A stretch of 64,000 nt of DNA from an uncultured Faecalibacterium sp. (GTDB taxonomy: Bacteria > Bacillota > Clostridia > Oscillospirales > Ruminococcaceae), in contig CAKTCK010000003.1 in NCBI GenBank assembly GCA_934539245.1, forward strand, positions 13,208 to 77,207. The letters are read 5' to 3'. Under the pieces are notes generated by a model, which saw nothing but the letters and a program-made list of their open reading frames with translations, did no database searches and was not told the origin of the DNA. Shown in pieces: positions 39,855 to 48,140 of this stretch; the stretch's first letter is position 1, and each line of letters opens with the position of its first letter. The translations under genes and the position numbers were made by a program.

Positions 39855-40319
39855 TTACATCACGATATGCGCCTTACTGGAGCCGTCGGTGCGCAGCAGC
39901 TGCGCCAGCCAGATGCAGGCGTGCAGGTAGCCCTGCGGGCCTTCGCCGATAAAATGTCCCTGACAGCCAAAGGACACCACGTCCGTTTTGCGGAAGGGCT
40001 CGCGCTCGTCCGGGGCGTCCAGCATCACCTCTACGGCGGGCACGCTGCACAGCCGCAGCGCGTCCAGAATGGCTACGCTGTAATGGGCGTAGCCGCCGGG
40101 GTTCAGCACGATGCCGTCCACCCGCCCCGAGGCGGACTGGATCTCGTCGATGAGATCGCCCTCGTGGTTGGACTGGCAGATATCCGTCTCGATGCCAAGC
40201 TGGTCGCAGCCCGCCTGCACATAGTCCATCAGGCCGGTGTAGTCCACCTCACCCGGCACGCCGGGCTCAGACCAGCGGGCCAGATTGATGTTGGGCCCGT
40301 TAAGAATCAAAAATTTCAT
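39855..40319 (-). CDS. AroQ-like protein (type II dehydroquinase fold), catalytic residues missing
   Basis: A 154-residue homologue of type II 3-dehydroquinate dehydratase. Fold motifs NGPNINL, QSNHEGDLIDEIQSA, LNPGGYAHYSVAILDAL (Asn73, His79) and EREPFR (Arg110) are conserved. The essential Arg of the usual QREPExYG loop is Ser17 here and its Tyr is Pro22; the usual VEVHISN histidine is Met99 (VEVMLDA). It may therefore be inactive, regulatory, or altered in specificity. The start ATG 40319 lies inside the end of the aroE-aroK gene. An intact type I AroD is encoded at 62461-63216. Confidence 0.75.
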   Translation of the reverse strand: MKFLILNGPNINLARWSEPGVPGEVDYTGLMDYVQAGCDQLGIETDICQSNHEGDLIDEIQSASGRVDGIVLNPGGYAHYSVAILDALRLCSVPAVEVMLDAPDEREPFRKTDVVSFGCQGHFIGEGPQGYLHACIWLAQLLRTDGSSKAHIVM

Positions 40320-41562
40320 CCAGTGCCTCCTGTGCAGCTGCCAGCGTCTGGGCCAGCGTGCCGGTGTTGGGGACCACCGCGTCTGCGGCGGCAAGGTACA
40401 GCGGGCGGCGCTGGGCTTCCATGGTGCGAAGCGCTTCGGCGCTGGAGGAAAGCGGGCGGTCGCCGCCCACAGCCAGCGCTTCCACCGGCCGGTCGATGAA
40501 CAGCACCACGCCGTTCTGGCGCAGGGCGCGGACATTCTCTGCCCGCTTCACCGCGCCGCCGCCGCAGGAGAGTACAAGCCCCTTTTCCTTGCCGAAGCGG
40601 GCGATCTGCGCGGTCTCCTTTGCCCGGAAGCCCTCTTCGCCCTCGGCGGCAAAGATATCCGGGATGCTGCGCCCGTCTGCCTTGACGATCTCCTCGTCCA
40701 GATCCACAAGGGGTCTGCCCAGCTGCTTTGCCAGCAGCCGGCCAAGGGTGGATTTGCCGCAGGAGGGCATGCCCACAAGGGCGATGTTCAGGGTCTCGCG
40801 GCGCAGCGCGGCGGTGATGCGCCGCACCTCAGCCGGGGCGTCTCCGAACTTGCGGTCCAGGAAGTATTCGGCGGCGTACACCGCCTGTGCCACCAGCATC
40901 TCCAGCCCGCCTACAGCCACCGGCACACCGGCTTCCTCGGCGCGGAGAATGAGTTCCGTCTTGTTGGGGTTATAGACCACGTCCACCACGGCTTCCAGCC
41001 CGGGCATGGCAGCTACGTCCAAGCTGCACACGCCCACGTTGGGGTACATCCCGGCGGGGGTGGTGTTGAACACCACCTGTGCGCCGCTGTGCACGGCTTC
41101 GGCGTAGCTCAGCTCGCCCTTTTCCAGGTCAGGGGTGCGGCTGACCGTCAGCACCTTGGCCGCGCCCTTGTCCAGTGCCACCGCGCGGGTGGTGTTGTGG
41201 GTGCCGCCGGTGCCTAAAATGAGCACGGTCTTGCCCGCAAGTTCTACGCCGTGGGCTTCGCACAGGTGGGCAAAGCCCGAATAATCGGTGTTGTAGCCGT
41301 AGAGCAGACCGTTTTTATTGACCACCGTGTTCACCGCACCGATGGCGCGGGCGCGGGGGTCGATGAAGGAGCAGTACTCCATCACCAGTTTTTTATAGGG
41401 GATAGTCACATTGATGGCCTTGAACTGCCGCCGCTGCAAAAAGGCGCGGGCATCTGCCTCGGTGGGCAGGGGGCACAGCTCGTAGCTGTACCCGCAAAGC
41501 AGCTCATGGATGGTCTTGGAGTAGGAGTGTCCCAGCTTGCCGCCGATGAGTCCGTATTCCAT
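40300..41562 (-). CDS. bifunctional shikimate dehydrogenase / shikimate kinase (AroE-AroK fusion)
   Basis: A 420-residue fusion. Residues 1 to about 250 are AroE: KLGHSYSKTIH, the catalytic lysine in NVTIPYKK, GYNTDYSG with the aspartate, and the NADP loop ILGTGGTHNTT. Residues about 258-420 are AroK: Walker A VGMPSCGKSTLGRLL, DLDEEIVKADG, and the shikimate-side glycines CGGGAVKR. The fusion would pass shikimate straight from reduction to phosphorylation. ATG 41562 lies one base after the aroC stop. Such fusions occur in some Clostridia. Confidence 0.93.
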   Translation of the reverse strand: MEYGLIGGKLGHSYSKTIHELLCGYSYELCPLPTEADARAFLQRRQFKAINVTIPYKKLVMEYCSFIDPRARAIGAVNTVVNKNGLLYGYNTDYSGFAHLCEAHGVELAGKTVLILGTGGTHNTTRAVALDKGAAKVLTVSRTPDLEKGELSYAEAVHSGAQVVFNTTPAGMYPNVGVCSLDVAAMPGLEAVVDVVYNPNKTELILRAEEAGVPVAVGGLEMLVAQAVYAAEYFLDRKFGDAPAEVRRITAALRRETLNIALVGMPSCGKSTLGRLLAKQLGRPLVDLDEEIVKADGRSIPDIFAAEGEEGFRAKETAQIARFGKEKGLVLSCGGGAVKRAENVRALRQNGVVLFIDRPVEALAVGGDRPLSSSAEALRTMEAQRRPLYLAAADAVVPNTGTLAQTLAAAQEALDEIFDS

Positions 41563-41563
41563 C

Positions 41564-42706
41564 TCAGTCCTCCTTCCGGTAGCCGGTGGGGTCGGTCATC
41601 CACCGGGCACCGTACCGGGCGGTGAGCAGATCGCCCACCGCAAGGGCGGCGGCGCAGGTCTGCACAATGGCGGCCCGGGGCACGATGCAGGGGTCGTGCC
41701 GTCCCTGAATGGACAGCTGTGCGTCCTTTTTGGCGATATAGTCCACCGTGTCCTGCTGCTTGTAGATGCTGGGGGTGGGCTTGACGGCGGTGCGGAACAC
41801 CACCGGCATTCCGTTGGCGATGCCGCCGTTGATGCCGGCGTTGTGGTTGGTGGCGGTGACAACCGCGCCCTCTGCCGTCATGCGGAAAGCGTCGTTTGCC
41901 TCCGAACCGCGCAGCCCGGCAAAGCCGAAGCCGGTGCCGAACTCGATGCCCTTGACCGCCGGGATGGAAAAGGCCAAGTGGGCGATCTCGCTCTCCACGC
42001 TGTCAAAGTAGGGCTCACCGATGCCGGCGGGCAGGCCGAGGATGGCCGTTTCCAGCACGCCGCCCACGCTGTCGCCCTCGGCACCTGCGGCGCGGATGGC
42101 GGCCTTCATGGGCTCTTCCACGGCGGCGTCCAGCACCGCAAAGCCCTCGGTCTTGGCGGTAAGCGTCCCCACCTGTGCCGCAAGGGCGGCGGGGTCGTCC
42201 AGCGCAAAGGGGGTATCAGTGAGACCTGCACACCGGGCGATGTGGGTGGTGATATCAATGCCCGCCCGCTGCAGTGCGGCCAGCACGATGCTGCCGCCTG
42301 CCACAAGGGCGGCAGTCACCCGGCCGGAAAAGTGCCCGCCGCCCCGGGCGTCCTGAAAGCCGTGGTACTTGGCGTAGGCGGTAAAGTCCGCGTGGCCGGG
42401 GCGCAGAAGGTCGGCGGTCTTGGCGTAGTCGCCGCTGCGGGTGTTCTGGTTTTCGATCATCAGGGCAATGGCGGTGCCGGTGGTGTGGCCGTTCACCACA
42501 CCGGACAGCAGCTGCACCGCGTCCGCCTCCACCCGGGGGGTGGAAAGGCCGTCGCCCCGGGCACGGCGCTTGTCCATGCAGGCGGCGAGAAAGCTCTCGT
42601 CCACCGGCACACCGGCGGCCATGCCGTCCAGCACCGCGCCCACGGCGCGGCCATGGCTCTCGCCGAAGATGGTCAGCGAAAGGTCGCTGCCAAAGGTGTT
42701 TTTCAT
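41564..42706 (-). CDS. aroC: chorismate synthase
   Basis: A 380-residue FMN-dependent enzyme that removes phosphate from EPSP to give chorismate. Signatures present: FGESHGRAVGAVLDG near the N-terminus, RPGHADFTAYAKY, GRVTAALVAGG and EGDSVGGVLE. The gene is packed between aroB (three bases away) and the fusion gene (one base away), so it is in the middle of a tight operon. The active protein is expected to be cytoplasmic and tetrameric. Confidence 0.95.
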   Translation of the reverse strand: MKNTFGSDLSLTIFGESHGRAVGAVLDGMAAGVPVDESFLAACMDKRRARGDGLSTPRVEADAVQLLSGVVNGHTTGTAIALMIENQNTRSGDYAKTADLLRPGHADFTAYAKYHGFQDARGGGHFSGRVTAALVAGGSIVLAALQRAGIDITTHIARCAGLTDTPFALDDPAALAAQVGTLTAKTEGFAVLDAAVEEPMKAAIRAAGAEGDSVGGVLETAILGLPAGIGEPYFDSVESEIAHLAFSIPAVKGIEFGTGFGFAGLRGSEANDAFRMTAEGAVVTATNHNAGINGGIANGMPVVFRTAVKPTPSIYKQQDTVDYIAKKDAQLSIQGRHDPCIVPRAAIVQTCAAALAVGDLLTARYGARWMTDPTGYRKED

Positions 42707-42709
42707 GGG

Positions 42710-43753
42710 TCAGTCCTCCATGCCCAGCAGCGGGCGCAGCCCCTCCACAGGGATGGTCTCGGCGCGCCAGCAGCCAAGGCCGGGCACCTTGATGATGGTG
42801 ATCTGCCCGTCCTGTGCTTTTTTGTCGTGCAGCATCTCGGCCAGCACCTTTTCCTTATCGTAGGCGGTGCGGGTGGGCAACCCTAAGCGGCGGTACACAT
42901 TGCGCACCCGCTTTTGCAATGCCTTGGATTCGATCATGGGCAGCATCCCCAGCGCCACGCACTCGCCGTGGAACAGGCCGGTGGTGCGGCGTCCCTTGAT
43001 GCCCTTTACGGCCTCGATGCCGTGGCCGATGGTGTGGCCGAAGTTCAGCGCCTTGCGCATACCCTGCTCGGTCTCGTCCTGCTCCACGATGCTCTTTTTA
43101 AAGCGCAGGCTGCGGCAGATGATCTCGCCGATGCGGTCGTCCACGTCCTCCTTTTCAAAGATGGAGAACAGCTCCGGGTCAGCCAAGAGACCAGCCTTGA
43201 CCGCCTCTGCCAGACCGTTGATGAAGTGGCGGCGGGGCAGGGTGGACAGGGTGTCCGGGTCCACGATGACCAGCTTTGGCTGCCAGAAGGCACCCACGAT
43301 GTTTTTGGTGTCGCCCAGATCCACGGCGGTCTTGCCGCCGATGGAGGAATCGATCATGGAAAGGGTGGTGGTGGGGCAGTTGATAAAGTCGATGCCGCGC
43401 ATGTAGATGGAAGCGGCAAACCCGGCAAGGTCGCCCACCACGCCGCCGCCCACGGCTACCACAAGGTCGCCCCGGCCCATGCCGAAGTCCAGCATCTGCC
43501 GCAGCACGGTCTCCAGAATTTTAAAGCTCTTGCTGGCCTCGCCCTGCGGCACGGTGATGATGGTGGCATCCTTGCACTGGTCGGCTACCATCTGGGCGTA
43601 CTGCGCGGGCACACCGCTGTCGGTGACCACCGCCACCCGGCGGTCCAGCCGGGCGAACTGATACAGGTTTTCCAGCGAGCCGCGCTTGACGATGATGTCG
43701 TAGCTGCGCTCGCCCAGATTCATGGTCAGCTTGGTTCCGATAAAATCACTCAT
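42710..43753 (-). CDS. aroB: 3-dehydroquinate synthase
   Basis: A 347-residue NAD- and metal-dependent enzyme that cyclises DAHP to dehydroquinate. The glycine-rich NAD motif VVAVGGGVVGDLAGFAAS is at about residues 98-115, the loop SMIDSSIGGKTAVDLGDTKN follows, and the metal histidines lie in LNFGHTIGHGIEA. Length is typical. It overlaps pheA by four bases and is the second gene of the operon. Confidence 0.95.
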   Translation of the reverse strand: MSDFIGTKLTMNLGERSYDIIVKRGSLENLYQFARLDRRVAVVTDSGVPAQYAQMVADQCKDATIITVPQGEASKSFKILETVLRQMLDFGMGRGDLVVAVGGGVVGDLAGFAASIYMRGIDFINCPTTTLSMIDSSIGGKTAVDLGDTKNIVGAFWQPKLVIVDPDTLSTLPRRHFINGLAEAVKAGLLADPELFSIFEKEDVDDRIGEIICRSLRFKKSIVEQDETEQGMRKALNFGHTIGHGIEAVKGIKGRRTTGLFHGECVALGMLPMIESKALQKRVRNVYRRLGLPTRTAYDKEKVLAEMLHDKKAQDGQITIIKVPGLGCWRAETIPVEGLRPLLGMED

Positions 43754-44820
43754 TTTGTATACACTCCTAACAGCCGCACCGTCCGGCAGGTGCGGTCAAG
43801 CTCGCGCAGCAGCGCGGCGGTCTCGCCGGCGGCGGCATCGCCCACCAGCTCTACGTAAAAATAATATTCAAAGGGGACGTGCGGCATGGGGCGGCTCTTG
43901 ATGGACTCCATATTAAAGCCGCTGGCACCGATGACCTGGATCACCTCTGCCAGCTTGCCGGGCTTGTTGTCCACGGTAAACAGCAGGGAGAACCGGTTGC
44001 CCGCCGTGGGCTTTTCGCGGCTGAGCACAATGAACCGGGTGGTGTTGTCGCCGTCGGTATTGATGTTGGGCACCAGAATTTCCAGTCCGTACAGGGCGGC
44101 AGTTTCGGCGCTGGCAATGGCGGCCTTTGTCGGGTCTTTGCTTTCTGCCACGAACTTTGCAGCCATGGCGGTGTTCGCCATGGCGGTGGCGGGCAGACGG
44201 AACTGCTTTAAAAAGGTCTCGCTCTGGGCGATGGCCTGCTGGTGGCTGTACACGGTGCGCAGCTGGGAAAGCTGGGTGCCCGGCAGCACCAGAAGGTTCT
44301 GGGAGATGGGCAGGTCGTATACGTCCACCACCCACAGCTCCGGGTGGTTATAACACAGGTCCAGCACGGCGGAAACGTCCCCCGCGTGGCTGTTTTCAAA
44401 GGGCACTACGCCGTGGGCAGCTTCGCCGGAGGCGACAGCCTCAAACACCTCGTCCCATGTGGAATAGCTCACGGCTTCGGCGTGGGGAAACAGCGCCTTG
44501 AGAGCAATGTGGGCAAACGCCCCTTCCACTCCCTGATAGGCGGCGCGGTTCTGCCCCAGCGCAGCGGCCTCGTACTGCTTGGCGATGTCCATCATGTGCT
44601 GGACATGGTCTTTATAGTAAGGGCGCAGCACGGGCTGCTGAATGCGGGCTGCGGCCTTTTCCAGCACGGCGGCCTCCCGGGCGGCATCGTAGATGGGCAG
44701 ACCGTGCGCCCGCTTATATTCGGCTACCTGCAAAACGGCAGCCATCCGGCGCTCGAACAGCGCAGCCAGCTGCGCATCCACCGTGTCGATCTCGGCACGG
44801 GCTTGTTCCAGTGCGTCCAT
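43750..44820 (-). CDS. pheA: bifunctional chorismate mutase / prephenate dehydratase
   Basis: A 356-residue P-protein. The chorismate mutase domain (about 1-85) has IDTVDAQLAALFERRMAAV with the family's arginines. The prephenate dehydratase domain (about 105-280) has FENSHAGDVSAVLD and the essential DNTTRFIVL. A C-terminal ACT domain (about 285-356) carries ESIKSRPMP, the phenylalanine-binding segment, so feedback inhibition by phenylalanine is expected. ATG 44820 has AAAGGATG upstream; a longer frame begins in the promoter. First gene of the aromatic operon. Confidence 0.94.
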   Translation of the reverse strand: MDALEQARAEIDTVDAQLAALFERRMAAVLQVAEYKRAHGLPIYDAAREAAVLEKAAARIQQPVLRPYYKDHVQHMMDIAKQYEAAALGQNRAAYQGVEGAFAHIALKALFPHAEAVSYSTWDEVFEAVASGEAAHGVVPFENSHAGDVSAVLDLCYNHPELWVVDVYDLPISQNLLVLPGTQLSQLRTVYSHQQAIAQSETFLKQFRLPATAMANTAMAAKFVAESKDPTKAAIASAETAALYGLEILVPNINTDGDNTTRFIVLSREKPTAGNRFSLLFTVDNKPGKLAEVIQVIGASGFNMESIKSRPMPHVPFEYYFYVELVGDAAAGETAALLRELDRTCRTVRLLGVYTK

Positions 44821-44864
44821 GGGGTCACATCCTTTTTGGTCGGTTTTTGCGGGGATACCTAGTA

Positions 44865-44893
44865 AGTATACCATAACCGGGACAGAGAAACAA
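44865..44893 (-). promoter_or_regulatory. promoter of the aromatic operon
   Basis: On the minus strand TTGTTT, 17 bp, TATACT, about 45 bp before the pheA start. No T-box or attenuator-like hairpin is visible in this short leader. Confidence 0.6.
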
Positions 44894-44975
44894 CAAACCG
44901 CCCTCCATTTGAGGGTGGAGAAAATTTCAAATCAGCCATGGGTAAAAAGACGAAAATAGAAAACAGAAAAGACGA

Positions 44976-45202
44976 ACTCTCTCAGGCGCTCCCGGAAACT
45001 TTCTCATTGCACCTGACACTTTAGTGGCAGAGCTAACGACACGCGCCCTCTCAGTCAAGCCCTGTCGGGCTTGCCAGCTCTCCCAAAGGGAGAGCCAAGA
45101 GCACTTCCGGGAACTTTATCATTGCTCCTAAAGCTTCAGCAACGAGCCTTAGCCCTTGGCTCTCCCTTTGGGAGAGCTGGCGCGGGAGCGCCTGAGAGGG
45201 CG
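44976..45202. repeat. intergenic hairpin-repeat array
   Basis: Begins CTCTCTCAGGCGCTC and ends GGCGCgggaGCGCC followed by TGAGAGGGCG. Main hairpins GCTCTCCC/GGGAGAGC occur twice, with the small stems CAAGCCCtgtcGGGCTTG and GGCGCgggaGCGCC. Spacers contain GGAAACTTTCTCATTGC and GGGAACTTTATCATTGC. Confidence 0.8.
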
Positions 45203-45242
45203 TATTTTCCCCACGGAGTGCAGTTCAGGCAATCTGTTCCAC

Positions 45243-45276
45243 AAAAAAGCTGCCGCACAAAATGCTGTGCGGCAGC
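45243..45276 (-). terminator. terminator of the small 59-residue gene
   Basis: GCTGCCGCAC pairs with GTGCGGCAGC and is followed on the minus strand by TTTTTTGTGG. Confidence 0.85.
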
Positions 45277-45281
45277 CCGGG

Positions 45282-45461
45282 TCAATCTGCTGTTTTATTT
45301 TTCAAGATATCCTCCCAGCTGCGGGCTTTGCCGTAGTAGCGCCCGTAGGGGTTATCAAGGTCTGCGGCGCGGAGGACGGGCGGCGCGGGCGGCTGGGGTT
45401 TGGGGGTGCGGTCAAAGGTGAAACGGGCGGCAGGGCCGCCGATTTTGATGCGGAAGCGCAT
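45282..45461 (-). CDS. small basic hypothetical protein
   Basis: A 59-residue ORF starting MRFRIKIGGPAARFTFDR, proline-rich in the middle (KPQPPAPPVLR) and ending YYGKARSWEDILKNKTAD. I do not recognise it. It begins two bases after the stop of the preceding membrane-protein gene, whose 3' end supplies GAGGGAC as ribosome site, and is followed at once by a strong terminator, so it is probably the last gene of that transcript. Longer frames upstream overlap the neighbour and are rejected. Confidence 0.55.
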   Translation of the reverse strand: MRFRIKIGGPAARFTFDRTPKPQPPAPPVLRAADLDNPYGRYYGKARSWEDILKNKTAD

Positions 45462-45463
45462 CT

Positions 45464-46216
45464 TTAGTGTCCCTCCCCGGCGGTGGAGACTGCCCCGGCG
45501 GTCAGGTTTGCCCAAAGGGGCTCGCTGTTTTCCAGCAGGGAAGCCGATTCCTTCAGCCATGCGCCCCGGATGCCGATATAGTAATCTGCCAGCAGCTGCT
45601 GGCTGTCGCCGCTGGCGCTCTGCACCGCGTCCGAGGTGTAGCTGCCCAGCTCCATTCCGGTCAGCACCGGGCAGTCCGTCCAGCGGTAGACCATGTTCCA
45701 CCAGTCGCTGTCGGCGTCGGACTTGGGCAGATGGCCGTCCAGATACCGCAAAGTGCCGGTGGTCTGCTGGAAGCCTGCGGGGTCGTAAAGGATAAAGATG
45801 GAGCTGAGGGAGCTCTGGATATCGGTGGAAAGCTTGGTGGTGCCCGCCATGTCCAGATAGGCGTCCGAGTCCTCACTGTTGAAAGCCATGGTGTACTGGT
45901 TGATCTTTACCACCACCTTGCCGTCTCCGTTGCAGTCCTCGCCATAGGCGGCAAGCTGCTGTTGCAGGGCGGTGACGGTGGCTTCGGGCAGGTAGTAGGG
46001 GCTTACCACCGCCACGTTATAATCCGGGTGGGTGGTCAGGAAATACTGCCCGATAAAGCAGTACGCCACGAACGCACCGGCAATGCCGAAGATGAGCACC
46101 CATTTCAGATTGTAGTCCCACCAGTTTGCCCAGCGCTCCTTGCGGCTGTACTGCCGCTCCTTGCGGGGCTTGAGGTCCTTGGGGTCGATGTCACGTTCGT
46201 AACGGTAGCTTGCCAT
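45464..46216 (-). CDS. membrane-anchored hypothetical protein
   Basis: A 250-residue protein with a charged N-terminus (RYERDIDPKDLKPRKERQYS), one membrane helix (about 39-62: WVLIFGIAGAFVAYCFIG) and a large outer domain. The outer part starts with DYNVAVVSPYYLPEATVTAL, followed by KVVVKINQYTMAF, which looks like an alpha/beta binding domain, but no catalytic motif is visible. Followed by the small basic gene in an apparent two-gene unit. Function unknown. Confidence 0.7.
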   Translation of the reverse strand: MASYRYERDIDPKDLKPRKERQYSRKERWANWWDYNLKWVLIFGIAGAFVAYCFIGQYFLTTHPDYNVAVVSPYYLPEATVTALQQQLAAYGEDCNGDGKVVVKINQYTMAFNSEDSDAYLDMAGTTKLSTDIQSSLSSIFILYDPAGFQQTTGTLRYLDGHLPKSDADSDWWNMVYRWTDCPVLTGMELGSYTSDAVQSASGDSQQLLADYYIGIRGAWLKESASLLENSEPLWANLTAGAVSTAGEGH

Positions 46217-46267
46217 AAAATCGTTCTCCTGTGTGATGCGGTCGGGCAGTAGTGTAAAGATATTTCC

Positions 46268-46298
46268 AAAAGGCTTCCCCCGTCCGGGGGAAGCCTTT
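46268..46298 (-). terminator. plsC terminator
   Basis: AAAGGCTTCCCCC pairs with GGGGGAAGCCTTT. It lies 25 bases after the plsC stop, with TTTTGG on the minus strand. Confidence 0.8.
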
Positions 46299-46322
46299 AA
46301 GTGAAACGGTGATTAAAAGCTG

Positions 46323-47051
46323 TTACTTCAGTGCAGCCAGGATGCTCTGGCGCACGGCATCGGGCAGCTGCTTCTGCTCGGCCTTGCTCATGCCGGCGGT
46401 TTGGATAGGGGGCATGATCTTGATGCGCACGCTGCCCGGGCGGCAGCGGTTGCCGTTGCTCTCAAACAGGGCGCGGGCACCGGTCACAGCCACAGGCACC
46501 ACCGGGGCACCGGTCTTGACCGCAATGCGGAAGGCACCGGCCTTGAACTCGCCTGCGCCACCCTCTTCGCCCTTGTAGCGGGTGCCCTCGGGGAAGATGA
46601 CGAAGCTGCGGCCGCCCTCCACGATGGCGGTGGCATCGTTCAGTGCCCGCACCGAGGCGCGCACATCGTCACGCTGCACGAACACGCAGCCCAGCAGCTT
46701 CATCCAGCGGTTGAGCAGAAAGATCTTTTCCAGCTCTTCCTTGGCAAGGATGCCGTGGGGCTTTTCCAGCCCGGCCAGCAGCAGGGGGATGTCGTAGTAG
46801 CTGCGGTGGTTCGCCACGAACACGCAGGGGCGGTCTTTGGGGATGTTCTCAAGTCCTTCCACCGACAGGGAAACACCGGTCACCTTTAAGATGCCCCGGC
46901 TCCAGCGGGGGATATGCTGATTCACAATCTGCTCCACGGTGGCGGTATCTCCGGCGGCTGCGGCGCGCTCGGCGCGGCGCAGGATGCCGTAATGCAGGAT
47001 CATGTATCCGAACAGATAAATAAACATCGCAATGGTGCGAAGAATGCTCAT
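46323..47051 (-). CDS. plsC: 1-acyl-sn-glycerol-3-phosphate acyltransferase
   Basis: A 242-residue membrane-associated enzyme of phospholipid synthesis that acylates lysophosphatidate at position 2. The HX4D motif appears in ANHRSYYDIPLLL, the glycerophosphate motif in VIFPEGTRYKGEEGG, and an N-terminal hydrophobic helix (about 1-20) anchors it. Length is typical. It is transcribed alone and is divergent from the YesL-like gene. Confidence 0.93.
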   Translation of the reverse strand: MSILRTIAMFIYLFGYMILHYGILRRAERAAAAGDTATVEQIVNQHIPRWSRGILKVTGVSLSVEGLENIPKDRPCVFVANHRSYYDIPLLLAGLEKPHGILAKEELEKIFLLNRWMKLLGCVFVQRDDVRASVRALNDATAIVEGGRSFVIFPEGTRYKGEEGGAGEFKAGAFRIAVKTGAPVVPVAVTGARALFESNGNRCRPGSVRIKIMPPIQTAGMSKAEQKQLPDAVRQSILAALK

Positions 47052-47161
47052 AGTGGTTTCCTCCTATTGCAAAAAATGCCATTGTCATTGTAGCACACTT
47101 TGCGCAAAAAAGGGAGAGATAAATATTTTTTTACAATTAGCCCCGGTTGTATCTTGCAAAG

Positions 47162-47190
47162 TTGACAAAATACAGGTATATTTATATCTG
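47162..47190 (+). promoter_or_regulatory. promoter of the YesL-like gene cluster
   Basis: TTGACA (47162-47167), 17 bp, TATCTG (47185-47190). It lies about 80 bp before the chosen start. Confidence 0.5.
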
Positions 47191-47269
47191 TAAAGTTAGC
47201 ACAATGGCACTTTCCAGACAAAACGCCTGCGGTGCCGGTCAAAAACATAAGAGAGGTACCGCAGTTATT

Positions 47270-48109
47270 ATGGGTCTTTTTCCTTCTGCCAACGATTTCA
47301 AGGCCGGTAAGGGCGTCGAAAAGGACGCCCCCCGCAAGACTGGCATCGGCCGTTTTTTTGAGCTTGTAGGCCGTGATATGAACGGCATGTTCCTTGCAAA
47401 CCTGCTGACCTGCATCGGGTTTGCCCCGGCCATCTGCTTAGTGTACATCGGCTTTTTGCAGAACAGCCTGCCGGTGATGCTGGGCAGCGCCGCCGTGGGC
47501 GGTCTGCTGGCGGGCCCGGCACTGGCCGGAATGTATGATACCGTCCTGCGCGCGCTGCGCGACGAGGCGGGCTACTGGTGGGTGACCTACCGCAAGGCGT
47601 TCAAGCGCAACTTTAAGGCCAGCCTTGTGCCCGGTGTGCTGTACACCGTGGTGGTCACGCTGCAGATCTTCCTCGTCTATTTCTGCTTCAATATGCTGTA
47701 CCACGGCACCAATGTGGGCATCCCGCTGTGGGTGGCTACGGTGCTCAATCTGGTGCTGTTCCAGATGCTGTTTGCCTATATGTGGCCGCAGGTGGTGCTG
47801 CTGGACCAGCCGTTGAGCCTGACCTTAAAAAACAGCATCAACTGCATGATCGCCTTTCTGCCCCATGCACTGGCTGCCGCCATCGTGCAGGTGCTGTTCT
47901 GGGGCGTGGTGATCCTGTGTATGCCGCTGGGTCTTTTCCTGATGCTGATCTTCGGTTTCTGGTTCGTCACCGAGGTGTCCTGCCAGATCGTGTACGGCGA
48001 CATTGACCGGGTGTTCCACATTGAGGAGAACATCCGCAAAATGAAGGACGCCGAGCTGGAGGCCGCCCTGAAAGAGGACTACGCCGACGACGACACCCCG
48101 GAGGAATAA
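47270..48109 (+). CDS. YesL family membrane protein (DUF624)
   Basis: A 279-residue protein with about five membrane segments. The arrangement FFELVGRDMNGMFLANLLTC followed by GLLAGPALAGMYDTVLRALR and WWVTYRKAFKRNFKASL matches the DUF624/YesL family of unknown function, often near sugar transport genes. ATG 47270 gives the normal family N-terminus (MGLFPSANDFKAG); an ATG at 47204 would add 22 unrelated residues and starts just after the -10. The C-terminal tail is acidic. Followed 31 bases later by the C39-like gene. Confidence 0.8.
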   Translation: MGLFPSANDFKAGKGVEKDAPRKTGIGRFFELVGRDMNGMFLANLLTCIGFAPAICLVYIGFLQNSLPVMLGSAAVGGLLAGPALAGMYDTVLRALRDEAGYWWVTYRKAFKRNFKASLVPGVLYTVVVTLQIFLVYFCFNMLYHGTNVGIPLWVATVLNLVLFQMLFAYMWPQVVLLDQPLSLTLKNSINCMIAFLPHALAAAIVQVLFWGVVILCMPLGLFLMLIFGFWFVTEVSCQIVYGDIDRVFHIEENIRKMKDAELEAALKEDYADDDTPEE

Positions 48110-48140
48110 GCGCTGACACTGCGGAAAGGAGTGATGTCCC

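Noticed and set aside
44821..44975. T-box or leader-peptide control in front of pheA
   Set aside because: The leader between the -10 and the start is only about 45 bases, with no T-box motif, no run of Phe or Tyr codons and no terminator hairpin.
45462..45701. Longer start for the 59-residue protein
   Set aside because: It overlaps the preceding membrane-protein gene in another frame, with low-complexity residues; the short form has a ribosome site.
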